A stretch of DNA of 64,000 nt from Sphingomonas sp. PR090111-T3T-6A (GTDB lineage Bacteria > Pseudomonadota > Alphaproteobacteria > Sphingomonadales > Sphingomonadaceae): contig NZ_AORL01000013.1 of the NCBI RefSeq assembly GCF_000383095.1, forward strand, positions 62,001 to 126,000, given 5' to 3'. The number at the start of each line of letters is the position of its first letter. The stretch's first letter is position 1. Position numbers and translations under genes: made by a program. Below, in pieces: positions 1 to 8,376 of the stretch. The notes below the pieces were generated by a model, which saw nothing but the letters and a program-made list of their open reading frames with translations, made no database searches and was not told the DNA's origin.

Positions 1-1076
1 ACCCGGTGCGGCGGATAGCCCTTCGCCTCCAGCAGGCGCGCGAGCTTGCGGAACTGGTCCGGCCCGCGCAGGTCGACGACGAAGGGATAGGTGTCCGGCC
101 GCTCGCCCGCCGCGCTGATCCCCGCCGCACGGCGTTTGGCGATCTCCTGGGCGAGCGCAGCTTCATAGGCGTGGAGGTCGTCGATCTGGGTGACGCTTCC
201 GTCGGTGCCGATGCCGACATGATCCTCGCCGCAGACATTCACCGCATGATCGATATGCGCCACCACATCCTCTGCGCGGGCATGGCCGGAGGCGTTGAGG
301 AACGGCATGAAATAGATGCCGACGAAGCCGCCCCGCTCCGCCACCAGCCGCAGTTCGGCGTCGGTCTTGTTGCGCGGCAGATCGACCAGCGCCCGGCAGC
401 CGGTGTGGTTGATCGAGATCGGCGCGCGGGAGGCGCGGGCCGCCTCCAGGCACGTCCGCTCGCCGCTGTGCGAGAGGTCGACCATCACCCGCCGGTCGTT
501 CGCCCTTGCGATCACCTCGTGGCCGAAGGGCGTCAGGCCCCGGTTCTCCGGCGCCATCGACCCGTCGCCGATCTGGTTGGCGGGGTTGTAGGTGAGCTGG
601 AACACGCGCACGCCCAGATCGGCGAAGATGTCGACGCGGGTGGCGTCCTTCCCCATCATCGCGCCGTTCTGGAAACCGTAGAGCAGGCCGATCCTACCCT
701 CCGCCTTGGCACGGCGGATGTCCGCGACGGTGAGGATCTTCGTCACGTCGCGGGCATGGTCGCGGATCAGCCGGTCGGTCGCGGCGATGTCGCGGACGCT
801 CGCTTCGAAGGGATCGTCCGGCCCCGAGACATAGCCCAGCGTGACGTTGACCATGGTGAGGCCCGACGCATGGGCCTCGGCCAGCACGCGCGGGCCGAGA
901 TCGGGGACGAGGCTGTCCGACGGATGGTTGGGGTCGCCAAGCCCGCCCAGCGCATTCACGACGATCCAGTTCCTGATCGGAGCCTCTGCGGGAGAGGCGG
1001 CGACCGCCGCGGAAGCCGCCTCCAGCGCCATCGTCCCGGCGGCAAGCGTCATGAAATCGCGTCGGTCAATCGTCAT
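1..1076 (-). CDS. Membrane dipeptidase-like protein (peptidase M19 family), 3' end cut by window
   Basis: 358 codons are visible and the gene runs off the left edge. The N-terminus has a twin-arginine-like signal (DRRDFMTLAAG, residues 4-14), so export is expected. The M19 fold is recognisable from DLSHSGERT (His203), SINHTGCRAL (His224) and the GIGTDG stretch (Asp292), which align with three metal ligands of renal dipeptidase. The first ligand pair (usually HxD near the N-terminus) is replaced by NALGG at 41-45, and the Glu ligand region reads YGFQNG at 133-138. Classical dinuclear zinc chemistry is therefore doubtful. It overlaps the preceding amidohydrolase by 11 nt, suggesting translational coupling. 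Family assignment is firm; substrate and activity are unknown. Confidence 0.85.
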   Translation of the reverse strand, partial: MTIDRRDFMTLAAGTMALEAASAAVAASPAEAPIRNWIVVNALGGLGDPNHPSDSLVPDLGPRVLAEAHASGLTMVNVTLGYVSGPDDPFEASVRDIAATDRLIRDHARDVTKILTVADIRRAKAEGRIGLLYGFQNGAMMGKDATRVDIFADLGVRVFQLTYNPANQIGDGSMAPENRGLTPFGHEVIARANDRRVMVDLSHSGERTCLEAARASRAPISINHTGCRALVDLPRNKTDAELRLVAERGGFVGIYFMPFLNASGHARAEDVVAHIDHAVNVCGEDHVGIGTDGSVTQIDDLHAYEAALAQEIAKRRAAGISAAGERPDTYPFVVDLRGPDQFRKLARLLEAKGYPPHR

Positions 1077-2493
1077 CGCCATCCCCCATTTCCGTGCGCG
1101 TGGTCGGCCGGTAATCGCTGCGGGGATAGGCCCGCCCGCGCTTCACCACCCTGTCGATCTTGCGGATATTGCCGATGTCCGCCAGCGGATCGGCGGTGAG
1201 CACCACGAAATTGGCGAGCTTCCCCGGCTCGACCGAGCCCATGTCCCGATCCTGCCCGGCCGCGCGTGCGCCGATCAGAGTGGCGGAACGGATCACCTCA
1301 AGCGGCGGCATCCCGACATCGCGGGCGAGGAAGACGAGTTCGTCATCCACCTCGGGCCAGTCATGGTCGGGGCCATGGCTGTTGTCCGTGCCGGTGGAGA
1401 TGGGCACGCCTGCCTTCCAGGCTTGTCGGGTGAGGCGGGTGGTCGTCGACCCGGTGCAGCGCAGGGGCTTGCGATCGGGGTGGGCCTTGCGCTCGGTATC
1501 GTGGCGCACGAACAGGCTGCCGGTGGCATCGAGAATGGTGCCATGCTCGCGCATCGCCTTGTACAGGCCCGCGATTACCGGATCGTCGCCCTTCGCCGCC
1601 AACAGGGCCTCATGGACGGGCGTGTGATCCTCATAGGAGGCGAGCATCACCGGCTCGACCTGATAGGCGAGATAGCAGACGTGGCTCACCGTATCGACGC
1701 CGGCTGCGATCACGTCGGCGGGGCGGGTGGGGAACACCGCGCTGTGCGCCCAGACCAGGATATGCTGGCGATGCGCTTCCTCGGTGATCCCCTTGACGAG
1801 GGAGGCGGGCAGGTCGGCGTAGATCTTGATCGCCGTCGCCGAGGTTCCGCGCGCGAGCGTCACGGCGGTGCGCAGGTCGGTCCGGTCGTCGATCGCCTGC
1901 ATCCAGGGCGCGGCGCCCGGCTTCACGCCGAGGCTCGCCTGCTGGACGCGGGGGTCTTCGAAGAAGGGCGGGCCGGCCATCAGCGCGGCATAATAGATGT
2001 CGGGCGCGGGAATCTCGCCGGCCAGCGCCTCGCGCGCGAGTTCGCCTACGGAACGCAGATCGTCCGCCATGTCGCGCACGGCGGTGACGCCGCCATAGAG
2101 ATTGCGCCGCAGCACCGCTTTGGCGCGCGCGGCATCGGGCGGCGTGGCGAGATGGACATGGCTGTCGATCAGGCCGGGGATGATGAAGCGTCCGGTCGCA
2201 TCGACCCGCTGCGCAGAGCCGGCCCCGGCGATCGTCCCATGCGGTGCGACCGCGGCGATGCGCTGTCCGCGCACGAGAATGTCCTGATGCGGGCGCGGCG
2301 GTGCGCCCGTTCCGTCGATCACGGTGGCATCGCTGTAGAGCGTGGCGCCGTCCCCCGCCGCCGCGACGGCAGCCCCTGCGAACGTCAGACCCAATGCGCA
2401 CAACGAGATGCCAGACAGCAGACGAAGAAAACCCCTTCCCGATATCCCCACGATATTCTCCCGCACGGTCCCCCAAGCCTGTTTGATAGTCAT
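1066..2493 (-). CDS. Exported amidohydrolase (imidazolonepropionase/prolidase-like)
   Basis: 475 aa. A hydrophobic N-terminal segment (about residues 20-46, ending in AVAAAG) looks like a signal peptide with an extended basic n-region. The amidohydrolase signature GLIDSHVHL supplies the HxH metal pair (His112, His114). Further landmarks are AIKIYADL (possible carboxylated Lys), VWAHSAVF, VDTVSHV and STGTDNSHG, the last carrying the metal/catalytic Asp. The C-terminus has the usual GSVEPGKLANFVVL stretch of the beta-sandwich domain. It is the upstream partner of the dipeptidase-like gene (11-nt overlap), so the pair probably processes peptides, cyclic peptides or acylated amino acids in the periplasm. 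That substrate idea is inference; the family is not. Confidence 0.88.
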   Translation of the reverse strand: MTIKQAWGTVRENIVGISGRGFLRLLSGISLCALGLTFAGAAVAAAGDGATLYSDATVIDGTGAPPRPHQDILVRGQRIAAVAPHGTIAGAGSAQRVDATGRFIIPGLIDSHVHLATPPDAARAKAVLRRNLYGGVTAVRDMADDLRSVGELAREALAGEIPAPDIYYAALMAGPPFFEDPRVQQASLGVKPGAAPWMQAIDDRTDLRTAVTLARGTSATAIKIYADLPASLVKGITEEAHRQHILVWAHSAVFPTRPADVIAAGVDTVSHVCYLAYQVEPVMLASYEDHTPVHEALLAAKGDDPVIAGLYKAMREHGTILDATGSLFVRHDTERKAHPDRKPLRCTGSTTTRLTRQAWKAGVPISTGTDNSHGPDHDWPEVDDELVFLARDVGMPPLEVIRSATLIGARAAGQDRDMGSVEPGKLANFVVLTADPLADIGNIRKIDRVVKRGRAYPRSDYRPTTRTEMGDGDDD

Positions 2494-2807
2494 CGCGCCT
2501 GGATCGCAAGAGGCGCGGAGATTTCATGACGTCCGGGGAATAGGTCGGCCGGTGCCGGGTCGTGGATCATAGACGCCCGGAGCTTAAGCCGTGCCGAGGC
2601 AGAGCTTGCCGCTTGCTTCCCCATCTGCTCACTTCAACTTGACGGTGGATGAGCTGCGATGGAGCGATGACGGGCCTCGCCTCAGTGGCCATTCTTTCAC
2701 GGCGAAAGGGCGATGTGAGCAGGGCGAAACTGGTCCTGCATTATGCACGGCGTGCCGCGACGGGCTGGTCACCGGTGAACGAGCCGGGTTAACCATGCCT
2801 CAGTGCG
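2494..2807. other. Intergenic region between divergent amidohydrolase and PhyH genes
   Basis: About 314 bases separate two divergent starts, so promoters for both are expected here. A TTGACG hexamer at roughly 2639-2644 on the plus strand could be a -35 element, but no convincing -10 follows at 16-18 nt. No RNA gene, repeat or strong hairpin was seen, and no reading frame here has protein-like composition. Confidence 0.4.
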
Positions 2808-3644
2808 ATGACGTTGGATAGCGTAACCCATATGGCTCCACGCCATGACTCGTCGCCCGGTGAGGCGCTGGCCTCGCTTTCCCGGAACGGTTTTGCCGTT
2901 GTCGAGGATATCTTCTCTCCGGATGATCTGCGCGAGGCGGAGGCTTTGCTGGACCAGCTGTTCCGGGAGTTCTCCAGCCTCCAGCAATCCCGGCGGCGCG
3001 GGCAACGCATCGTCGCGCGCGACATGGCGACCGCCGCGGGCGAGGGGATCGACCAGCCCGAGATTCTCTATGCCGCCTCGCTCAACCCGGCGCTGGAGCG
3101 CACCTCGCTATTCCGTAAATGTACCGCATTTGCACAGTCCATGACCGGACCGGTTACACGCGCCTTCGATCATGCGATCGTGAAAAGCCCTTTCAACATG
3201 TCGGTCACCCCCTGGCATCAGGATGCGGCGCTCACCCGTTTCCGCCATCTCCCGCGATTTCTTCGCGGGGACCGGCTGCATTTCTGGATACCCCTTCAGG
3301 ACGCCACGCCGAGCAACGGCTGCATGGAGTTCGTGGCGGGCAGCCATCGGCAGCCGTTGCTCAAGCACGAATCCTTCATCCGTGCGCGTGGGGACAGCGG
3401 ATGGGCCGCGAGCCCCGGACCGGACGCGCCGCGCGTCGCCTGTCCCGTGCGTGCCGGCGGGTTCACGATCCACACGCCGGGAACGCTCCATTATGCCGGC
3501 CGCAACGAGACGGCCGCGAGCCGCAAGGCGTGGATCATCCATTTCAGCCGCTTCGGCAGCCTGGAAATCGCACTCAAGCGCATGTTGAGCAGGGTTCCCG
3601 CACCCTTGCCGGGTTTGGCGGCGTCCGATCGGCGCGGTTATTGA
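2808..3644 (+). CDS. Phytanoyl-CoA dioxygenase (PhyH) family Fe(II)/2-oxoglutarate oxygenase
   Basis: 278 aa, normal for the family. The iron facial triad is visible: WHQD gives His137 and Asp139, and the distal His lies in HTPGTLHYAGRN (His228), followed by Arg239, which would hold 2-oxoglutarate. NGCMEFVAGSH (170-180) is the conserved strand-turn between them. No signal peptide, so cytosolic. PhyH proteins hydroxylate lipids, small metabolites or antibiotics; nothing here identifies the substrate. The first ATG is used; ATG at 2832 is an alternative, and neither has a clear ribosome-binding site. The SAM methyltransferase downstream lies on the same strand but 336 nt away. Confidence 0.85.
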   Translation: MTLDSVTHMAPRHDSSPGEALASLSRNGFAVVEDIFSPDDLREAEALLDQLFREFSSLQQSRRRGQRIVARDMATAAGEGIDQPEILYAASLNPALERTSLFRKCTAFAQSMTGPVTRAFDHAIVKSPFNMSVTPWHQDAALTRFRHLPRFLRGDRLHFWIPLQDATPSNGCMEFVAGSHRQPLLKHESFIRARGDSGWAASPGPDAPRVACPVRAGGFTIHTPGTLHYAGRNETAASRKAWIIHFSRFGSLEIALKRMLSRVPAPLPGLAASDRRGY

Positions 3645-3980
3645 CGCGCGGGAATGAAAGCGGGAATCGCCATGTCGTGGCCGTGTGCCGCAAGATATCC
3701 GTCGGTTTGACGGGATCATCCTGTTGTCGAGTCCCTTGAAGCTCCACCGAGGGCCTGTCTCTCGCAATTCGACGTGCTTGAGCGATGTTGACGATTGATC
3801 GCGAAAAGTTCGTCCATTAATTCTGCGTTCAATCAGTGCAGGATTTCGTGAAGTTTGTAGGCGGCTTTTCTTGTATGGCTGTCTTTGCATCTATTCTGTG
3901 GGCAGCGATGTGAGCGGCGCTCAAGCGCTTGTCTCGGGCGCGGAGCCGTGCGAATGGCGATGCGTTGTGTCAAGTGAGGT
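3645..3980. other. Intergenic region with lower GC, no gene seen
   Basis: 336 bases between the PhyH oxygenase and the methyltransferase, visibly more AT-rich than its surroundings (especially 3770-3900). Two TTGAC-like hexamers occur near 3708 and 3789, but neither has a persuasive -10 at standard spacing. Reading frames crossing it are short and uncharacteristic. It probably holds the methyltransferase promoter and leader. Confidence 0.35.
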
Positions 3981-5063
3981 ATGATGAGGTTCCCCAACAT
4001 CTTTCGGGGGCTGATGGGGAAGCCCAAGCCCCCGGAGCCGCCTGAGCCGAGCGAGCATGAGAAGCTCGAAATGCTGGTCGCGTTGCTGAACGACAAGTTG
4101 CAGCCGAACATCAATGCCCTCACCATGCTGACACGCAACATCGATCTGATGGCCCTCAACATCAAGACGATGGGCTATGACCTGGCGCGATCGATGTCGG
4201 CCGCGCTCCCGGTGCGCACCGAAACCAGCGCGCGCCATGTCGGGCTGTATTGCAAGCCGTCGACGCAGGCGGACATCGAGAGCGACTGGCTGGCGCACTG
4301 GTGCAGCGAACTCAAGATCCCCGTGCTGTTCCACCGGAAGCTCTGGGAACTCGCCTATGTCCTGCAGGCGGTCTACGAGAACGGGCATCTCCAGGCGGGC
4401 AAGCGGGGCCTCGGCTTCGGATGCGGGAGCGAGCCTTTCGCGAGCTATTTCGCGTCCCACGGCGTGGAGGTGATGACCACCGATCTGCCGGCGGACGACA
4501 GCCGCGCCATGGACTGGTCGAACACGCGCCAACATGCCGCGGAGAAGGAAGCGGCCTATCACCCGGCGCTGGTGGACCGGGAGAGCTTCGACCGCCTCGT
4601 CGATTTCCGTGCGGTCGACATGAATGCCATTCCGGACGACCTGGGCGGGTATGATTTCTGCTGGTCGATGTGCGCGTTCGAGCATCTGGGATCGATCCAG
4701 CAGGGGCTGGATTTCGTCCGCAATTCGCTGAAGACGCTGCGGCCCGGCGGCATGGCCGTGCACACCACCGAATTTAACATCAATCCCAACGGCCCGACCG
4801 TCGACAATTGGCCTTCCGTGCTGTTCCAGCGCCAGCATTTCGAGCAGTTGGCGGAGGAGCTTCGCGAGGAAGGGCACCAGGTCGCGCCCTTCGATTTCGA
4901 CCCGGGCGACAAGCCGCTGGATCGCTTCATCGATCTGCCGCCCTGGCAGGACGGCGCGCTGGAGGCGATCAGCGTCGGCCTCGGCCAGCCCTATCATCTG
5001 AAGGTCGGCATGGACGGCTTCATAACCACCTGCTTCGGCCTGATTATCACCAAGGCCGGCTAG
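3981..5063 (+). CDS. Class I SAM-dependent methyltransferase
   Basis: 360 aa. The first 70 or so residues are a charged/helical extension (a proline-rich KPPEPPEPSE run, then amphipathic helix). The Rossmann methyltransferase core starts near residue 150 with motif I as GFGCGSEP and the acidic motif II as TTDLPADD. The post-motif segment YDFCWSMCAFEHLG and LKTLRPGGMAVHTT are typical motif IV/V regions. No signal or membrane segment. Such proteins often methylate sugars or glycan intermediates, but no glycosyltransferases lie nearby, so the acceptor is unknown. GTGAGG sits just upstream of the chosen ATG. It converges on the FUSC gene with only 12 nt between stop codons. Confidence 0.8.
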   Translation: MMRFPNIFRGLMGKPKPPEPPEPSEHEKLEMLVALLNDKLQPNINALTMLTRNIDLMALNIKTMGYDLARSMSAALPVRTETSARHVGLYCKPSTQADIESDWLAHWCSELKIPVLFHRKLWELAYVLQAVYENGHLQAGKRGLGFGCGSEPFASYFASHGVEVMTTDLPADDSRAMDWSNTRQHAAEKEAAYHPALVDRESFDRLVDFRAVDMNAIPDDLGGYDFCWSMCAFEHLGSIQQGLDFVRNSLKTLRPGGMAVHTTEFNINPNGPTVDNWPSVLFQRQHFEQLAEELREEGHQVAPFDFDPGDKPLDRFIDLPPWQDGALEAISVGLGQPYHLKVGMDGFITTCFGLIITKAG

Positions 5064-5075
5064 ACCCCGAAGCCG

Positions 5076-6206
5076 TCAGGCGTCGAGCGAGCCCTGCCCG
5101 ACGCCGGCATGGGCCTGCGGTTCGGGGCGGAGCAGGTGCCAGGCGAGCAGCACCGGCTCCAGCAGCGCCATGCCGATCAGGATGCCGGTCAGCCGGTCCC
5201 AGGCGGGGGCCGTCGCGGTGTGGAGATAGCTGTCGGGCACGAGCGTGACGAGGATCGCCAGCGTGAACTGGGTGCCGGTATAAGCGAGGCAGGTCTTCCC
5301 ATTCTCGATATGGCGGCCGATCAGCACGCCGAGCGCGGTTCCGAGGATCAGCGCGGGCGGGCTGCCGTGCGCCACGATCACCATCGCCCCGGCGAGCGTT
5401 GCGCCCGCAAGGCAGCCCGCCATGCGCTGGAGGAGGCGGTGGCTGACCGTCGCGAAGCTCGCGGCGCCCATGTTGGAGATGGGGACCAGCATTACCGCCA
5501 TGACCGTGATCGCGCTCTGCGCCAGCTCGGGGATGTGCAGCCACGCCCAGAGCCAGGGGATGAGCGCCAGCGTGAGCGCCGCCTGACCGGCATGGCGGGC
5601 GGCATTGGGGTGCCAGCCGCCGGCCATCTGCGGCGCCGGACTGGGCCCCGCCGGCCAGCGCCGCCGCGCCGTGACCTGGGAGATCAGATTGACGATCAGG
5701 CAGGCGACGGTGCCGGCCACCACCTCCAGCAGCCGCGTTTCCACGAATTCGCTGACCATCCGGCTATGATGCTCGATGCTGTCGAGCAGGATCATCTCGA
5801 AGGTGAGGCCGACGAACAGCCACGCATAAGCGCGCCGGTGGGTCAGCGCGCCATAGAGCGTGATCCCGCCGATCGACGCGGCCGCGATCGACGTCAGGAT
5901 CGACGAATGCGCGACCATCGGCACCAGCAGCCATGCGATGCCCGCGCCCAGCCCCGTGCCGATGATGCGCAGCGCTCCGCGGACGAGGCTCTCCGACAGC
6001 CGGCTGCGCATCACCATATAGCCGGAGAAGGCCGCCCAACTCACGTTCCGTGCACCGATCAGATGCGCGAACAGGATGGCGAGCAGCACCGAGAGGATGC
6101 ACTCCACCTCGTCGACCAGCCGCGGCCCCGGCGTCACGAGCGCACGCATCTCGGCGGCGAGGCGGCGGACGAGGGGTGGCGCGGACGGCATCACAAGCCC
6201 GGCCAT
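5076..6206 (-). CDS. FUSC family (fusaric acid resistance-like) inner membrane protein
   Basis: 376 aa from ATG at 6206; an in-frame TTG 24 nt upstream is possible but less likely. At least eight hydrophobic helices fall into two blocks, separated by a basic linker near the middle (TARRRWPAGPSPAP). Conserved FUSC features include an early helix with WAAFSGYMVM and the VETRLLEVVAGTVAC helix. Members are believed to move aromatic acids or other organic anions, or act with membrane-fusion and outer-membrane partners. No efflux partners adjoin it here, and it lacks the C-terminal cytoplasmic domain of full-length AaeB-type pumps. Transport specificity cannot be read from sequence. Confidence 0.8.
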   Translation of the reverse strand: MAGLVMPSAPPLVRRLAAEMRALVTPGPRLVDEVECILSVLLAILFAHLIGARNVSWAAFSGYMVMRSRLSESLVRGALRIIGTGLGAGIAWLLVPMVAHSSILTSIAAASIGGITLYGALTHRRAYAWLFVGLTFEMILLDSIEHHSRMVSEFVETRLLEVVAGTVACLIVNLISQVTARRRWPAGPSPAPQMAGGWHPNAARHAGQAALTLALIPWLWAWLHIPELAQSAITVMAVMLVPISNMGAASFATVSHRLLQRMAGCLAGATLAGAMVIVAHGSPPALILGTALGVLIGRHIENGKTCLAYTGTQFTLAILVTLVPDSYLHTATAPAWDRLTGILIGMALLEPVLLAWHLLRPEPQAHAGVGQGSLDA

Positions 6207-6288
6207 AGGATGCCGCCGCGCGCCGGCCAATGGCGAATGCTATCGCAAAATCGGGCGCCGCTACCAGCCGCTCCGGATGTGCCAGCCC

Positions 6289-8073
6289 TCAGTGCACGCC
6301 GGCCGTCGCGAAATCCCCCGCCGAGATGGTCGCGGCGGAAACGCCGTCCAGCTTGATCGCGCCGTCCAGCGCAGTGCTGCCGGCCTGCTCGTAGAAGAGA
6401 TAGGTGTCGGAGCCCACCTGCACCGCCGCGATGCCCGGAGTCGCGCCGTGGGCGGCCAGCAATTGCAGGGCCTCCGCGCCCGCCGCGTTGGCGGTGGAGG
6501 CCGTGCCGTGGGACACGTCGCTCACCGCGAAGGGCAGGGCGATGTGGTCGGTGCCGTGCGCGAAGTCGGTGATCTCCTGATAATAATGACCTCCGGCGAC
6601 GGTCGCGATCGTCGCCGAGCCGAGGGCACTGAAGTCGAACAGGTCGGCCCCGTCGCCACCGGTCATGATCGTGACGTGATCTGCGCCCAGGCCGGCGACC
6701 AGCGTGTCGTCGCCGAGGTCGCCGCTGAGCATGTCATGGCCGTGGCCGGCGAGGATCTGATCGTTACCCTGTCCGCCGCGCAGCAGGTTGTTGCCGGTGG
6801 CCGCGTGGGCGTCGATCACGTCGTTGCCCAGATTGCCGTTGGCGCTGTTGGCGCCGGCGCCGTTCAGCACGATCTGGTCGTTGCCCTGTCCGCCCTGCAC
6901 GCGGTTGCTTCCCGTGCTCCCGTCGAGGCCAACAGTGATGACGTCATTGCCGGCATTGCCGTTGATATAGTTGGAGCCCGCGCCGACCGTGATCGTGTCC
7001 GCGCCGTCCACCGTGCCCTGCGGGGCAGTGGGGGCGTTGCCGTAGATATGGTTGTTGCCGTCTCCCGCGACGAGATGGTCGTTGCCGCCACCGCCGAGCA
7101 GATAACTGGAGCCGGAGCCGACCGTCACAGTGTCGTCGGCGTCCGTGCCTTGCAGGAAGAAATCCTCCGCAGACGTCGAATGGTCGATGATCTGGCCTGG
7201 GATGACATCGGCAACGATGGTATCCGCGTGCCCGCCGCCGAAGAGCTGGATGAAGGTGGTCGACGCCGCGCCATAGCTGCCGTCGGTGATCAGGCCTTTG
7301 AAGTCGGCATTGGAATCCCAATAGATTTCATAGGCCGGGTTGTGGCTGTCGAACCACTGCTTCACCAGTTGCAGATACTGGCTGGCATCGGGCGAGTTGA
7401 CGCCCCACTCGCTATAGGCGGTCTGCTTGCCGTGGTTGGCGGCGAAGTCTTCCAGCCATTGCAGGCCATAGCTGGTGTTCTTGTAGTAGTTGAACGCAGA
7501 AACCGGGTCTTTCGTGCTCCAGCTCTGGGTGGAATCCCAGTAGAAGTCCGTGCCGACATAATCGACATAATTGTCGCCCGGATAAGCCTTGGCGACATCG
7601 GTGCCGGTCTGGCCGTTCGCGACGTTCCACTCGAACTTGAAGTTCGGCGCGACCGAGCGGAAGGCGTCGACGAAATTGCGATAGGCCTGCGCGAAGTCCG
7701 CTTCCTGACCCTTGGCGGCCCAGGGGAACCAGTTTCCGTTGAACTCCTCGCCGGTGCGGACGACGATCGGGTTCTGCGTGCCATAGGCCGCGACCAGCGC
7801 CTTGGCGGCCTGCACATAATAGCTGTCATACTGGTGCGAGGCGGCGGCTGCGAGATTGCCGCCGTTGGCGAACATCGGGATCGACCAGCGCACGTCATGG
7901 CCGGCCGTCACGCCTGCCATGTTGCCGATTTCCCACTTGATGCTGCCGATCCAGTCGGACCAGCTCGCACGGCCTGTCTGGAGGGCCACCATGTCGACAG
8001 GGCCGCCAAGCGCCGTCTCCGCCGTCGTCAGGTCCGACGGCGTGTTGCCGATATACAGTCCTTTGAGATACAT
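6289..8073 (-). CDS. GH26-like glycoside hydrolase fused to RTX calcium-binding repeats
   Basis: 594 aa in three parts. Residues 1-270 form a GH26/mannanase-like barrel: RTGEEFNGNW supplies the presumed acid/base Glu110, and AYSEWGV the presumed nucleophile Glu222. Residues about 300-470 carry glycine/aspartate nonapeptide repeats (GGGGNDHL, GGQGNDQI twice, LSGDLGDD), the calcium beta-roll of RTX proteins. The last 120 residues, including ITDFAHGTDHIAL, resemble the C-terminal export domain of serralysin-type proteins. There is no N-terminal signal peptide, fitting type I secretion. No type I transporter genes are in the window. The likely role is extracellular beta-mannan or related polysaccharide hydrolysis; the exact substrate is uncertain. 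Confidence 0.85.
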   Translation of the reverse strand: MYLKGLYIGNTPSDLTTAETALGGPVDMVALQTGRASWSDWIGSIKWEIGNMAGVTAGHDVRWSIPMFANGGNLAAAASHQYDSYYVQAAKALVAAYGTQNPIVVRTGEEFNGNWFPWAAKGQEADFAQAYRNFVDAFRSVAPNFKFEWNVANGQTGTDVAKAYPGDNYVDYVGTDFYWDSTQSWSTKDPVSAFNYYKNTSYGLQWLEDFAANHGKQTAYSEWGVNSPDASQYLQLVKQWFDSHNPAYEIYWDSNADFKGLITDGSYGAASTTFIQLFGGGHADTIVADVIPGQIIDHSTSAEDFFLQGTDADDTVTVGSGSSYLLGGGGNDHLVAGDGNNHIYGNAPTAPQGTVDGADTITVGAGSNYINGNAGNDVITVGLDGSTGSNRVQGGQGNDQIVLNGAGANSANGNLGNDVIDAHAATGNNLLRGGQGNDQILAGHGHDMLSGDLGDDTLVAGLGADHVTIMTGGDGADLFDFSALGSATIATVAGGHYYQEITDFAHGTDHIALPFAVSDVSHGTASTANAAGAEALQLLAAHGATPGIAAVQVGSDTYLFYEQAGSTALDGAIKLDGVSAATISAGDFATAGVH

Positions 8074-8340
8074 GTCCGTCCGCTCGAAAATTTGAGCTTT
8101 CTCTGCCGTCTGGACGGTGCAGACGTCCTTTCCATATATGGTTAATGTCGCATTAGGTACGGCGTTTTGCGGCGAGTTGAGTGGAGATTAGAAGAATAGG
8201 TCCGGTGATCTTCTGAAGATCGCGCATAAAATGTTACGCATCCGTTTTAATGTCATCGAATCACACTTTGAATGGATGTGAAGAAGTGGATCTTAACTTG
8301 TGTAAAGTCCCTGAATTTCTTGGGTTGTGTCGCGAGAATG
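8074..8340. other. AT-richer upstream region of the GH26-RTX gene
   Basis: About 270 bases with clearly lower GC than the flanking genes, lying upstream of the secreted hydrolase (minus strand). It holds a perfect 7+1+7 inverted repeat at 8207-8221 and AT-rich tracts near 8140-8155 and 8225-8250 that could contain promoter elements. No gene was seen. The downstream PepSY gene is read toward this region, so the control signals should serve the hydrolase gene. Confidence 0.4.
8207..8221. repeat. Perfect 15-bp inverted repeat (7-1-7), possible operator
   Basis: GATCTTC-T-GAAGATC, about 135 nt upstream of the GH26-RTX start codon. It could bind a dimeric regulator. It is too short to be a strong transcription terminator and lacks a T-run. 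No second copy was noticed in the window. Confidence 0.35.
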
Positions 8341-8366
8341 CCTCGCGGCGGACGCCCGCCGCGAGG
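8341..8366 (-). terminator. Strong GC hairpin after the PepSY gene, likely terminator
   Basis: A perfect 11-bp stem (CCTCGCGGCGG with its complement) and a 4-nt loop start 10 nt beyond the PepSY stop codon. There is no U-tract on either side, so it may end transcription inefficiently, act with Rho, or protect the 3' end. Confidence 0.55.
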
Positions 8367-8376
8367 AGGAAAGGCG

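Noticed and set aside
6-1199. A long plus-strand frame of about 397 codons opposite the dipeptidase gene
   Set aside because: It is antisense to a gene with clear M19 motifs; its own product is Arg/Gly/Asp-rich without domains, as expected from a high-GC shadow frame.
841-2529. 562-codon plus-strand frame opposite the amidohydrolase
   Set aside because: No family motif, composition of an antisense shadow; the minus-strand frame has HxH and the other amidohydrolase marks.
6076-8145. 689-codon plus-strand frame opposite the GH26-RTX gene
   Set aside because: It is antisense to a gene with catalytic and RTX motifs; no ribosome site or recognised domain.
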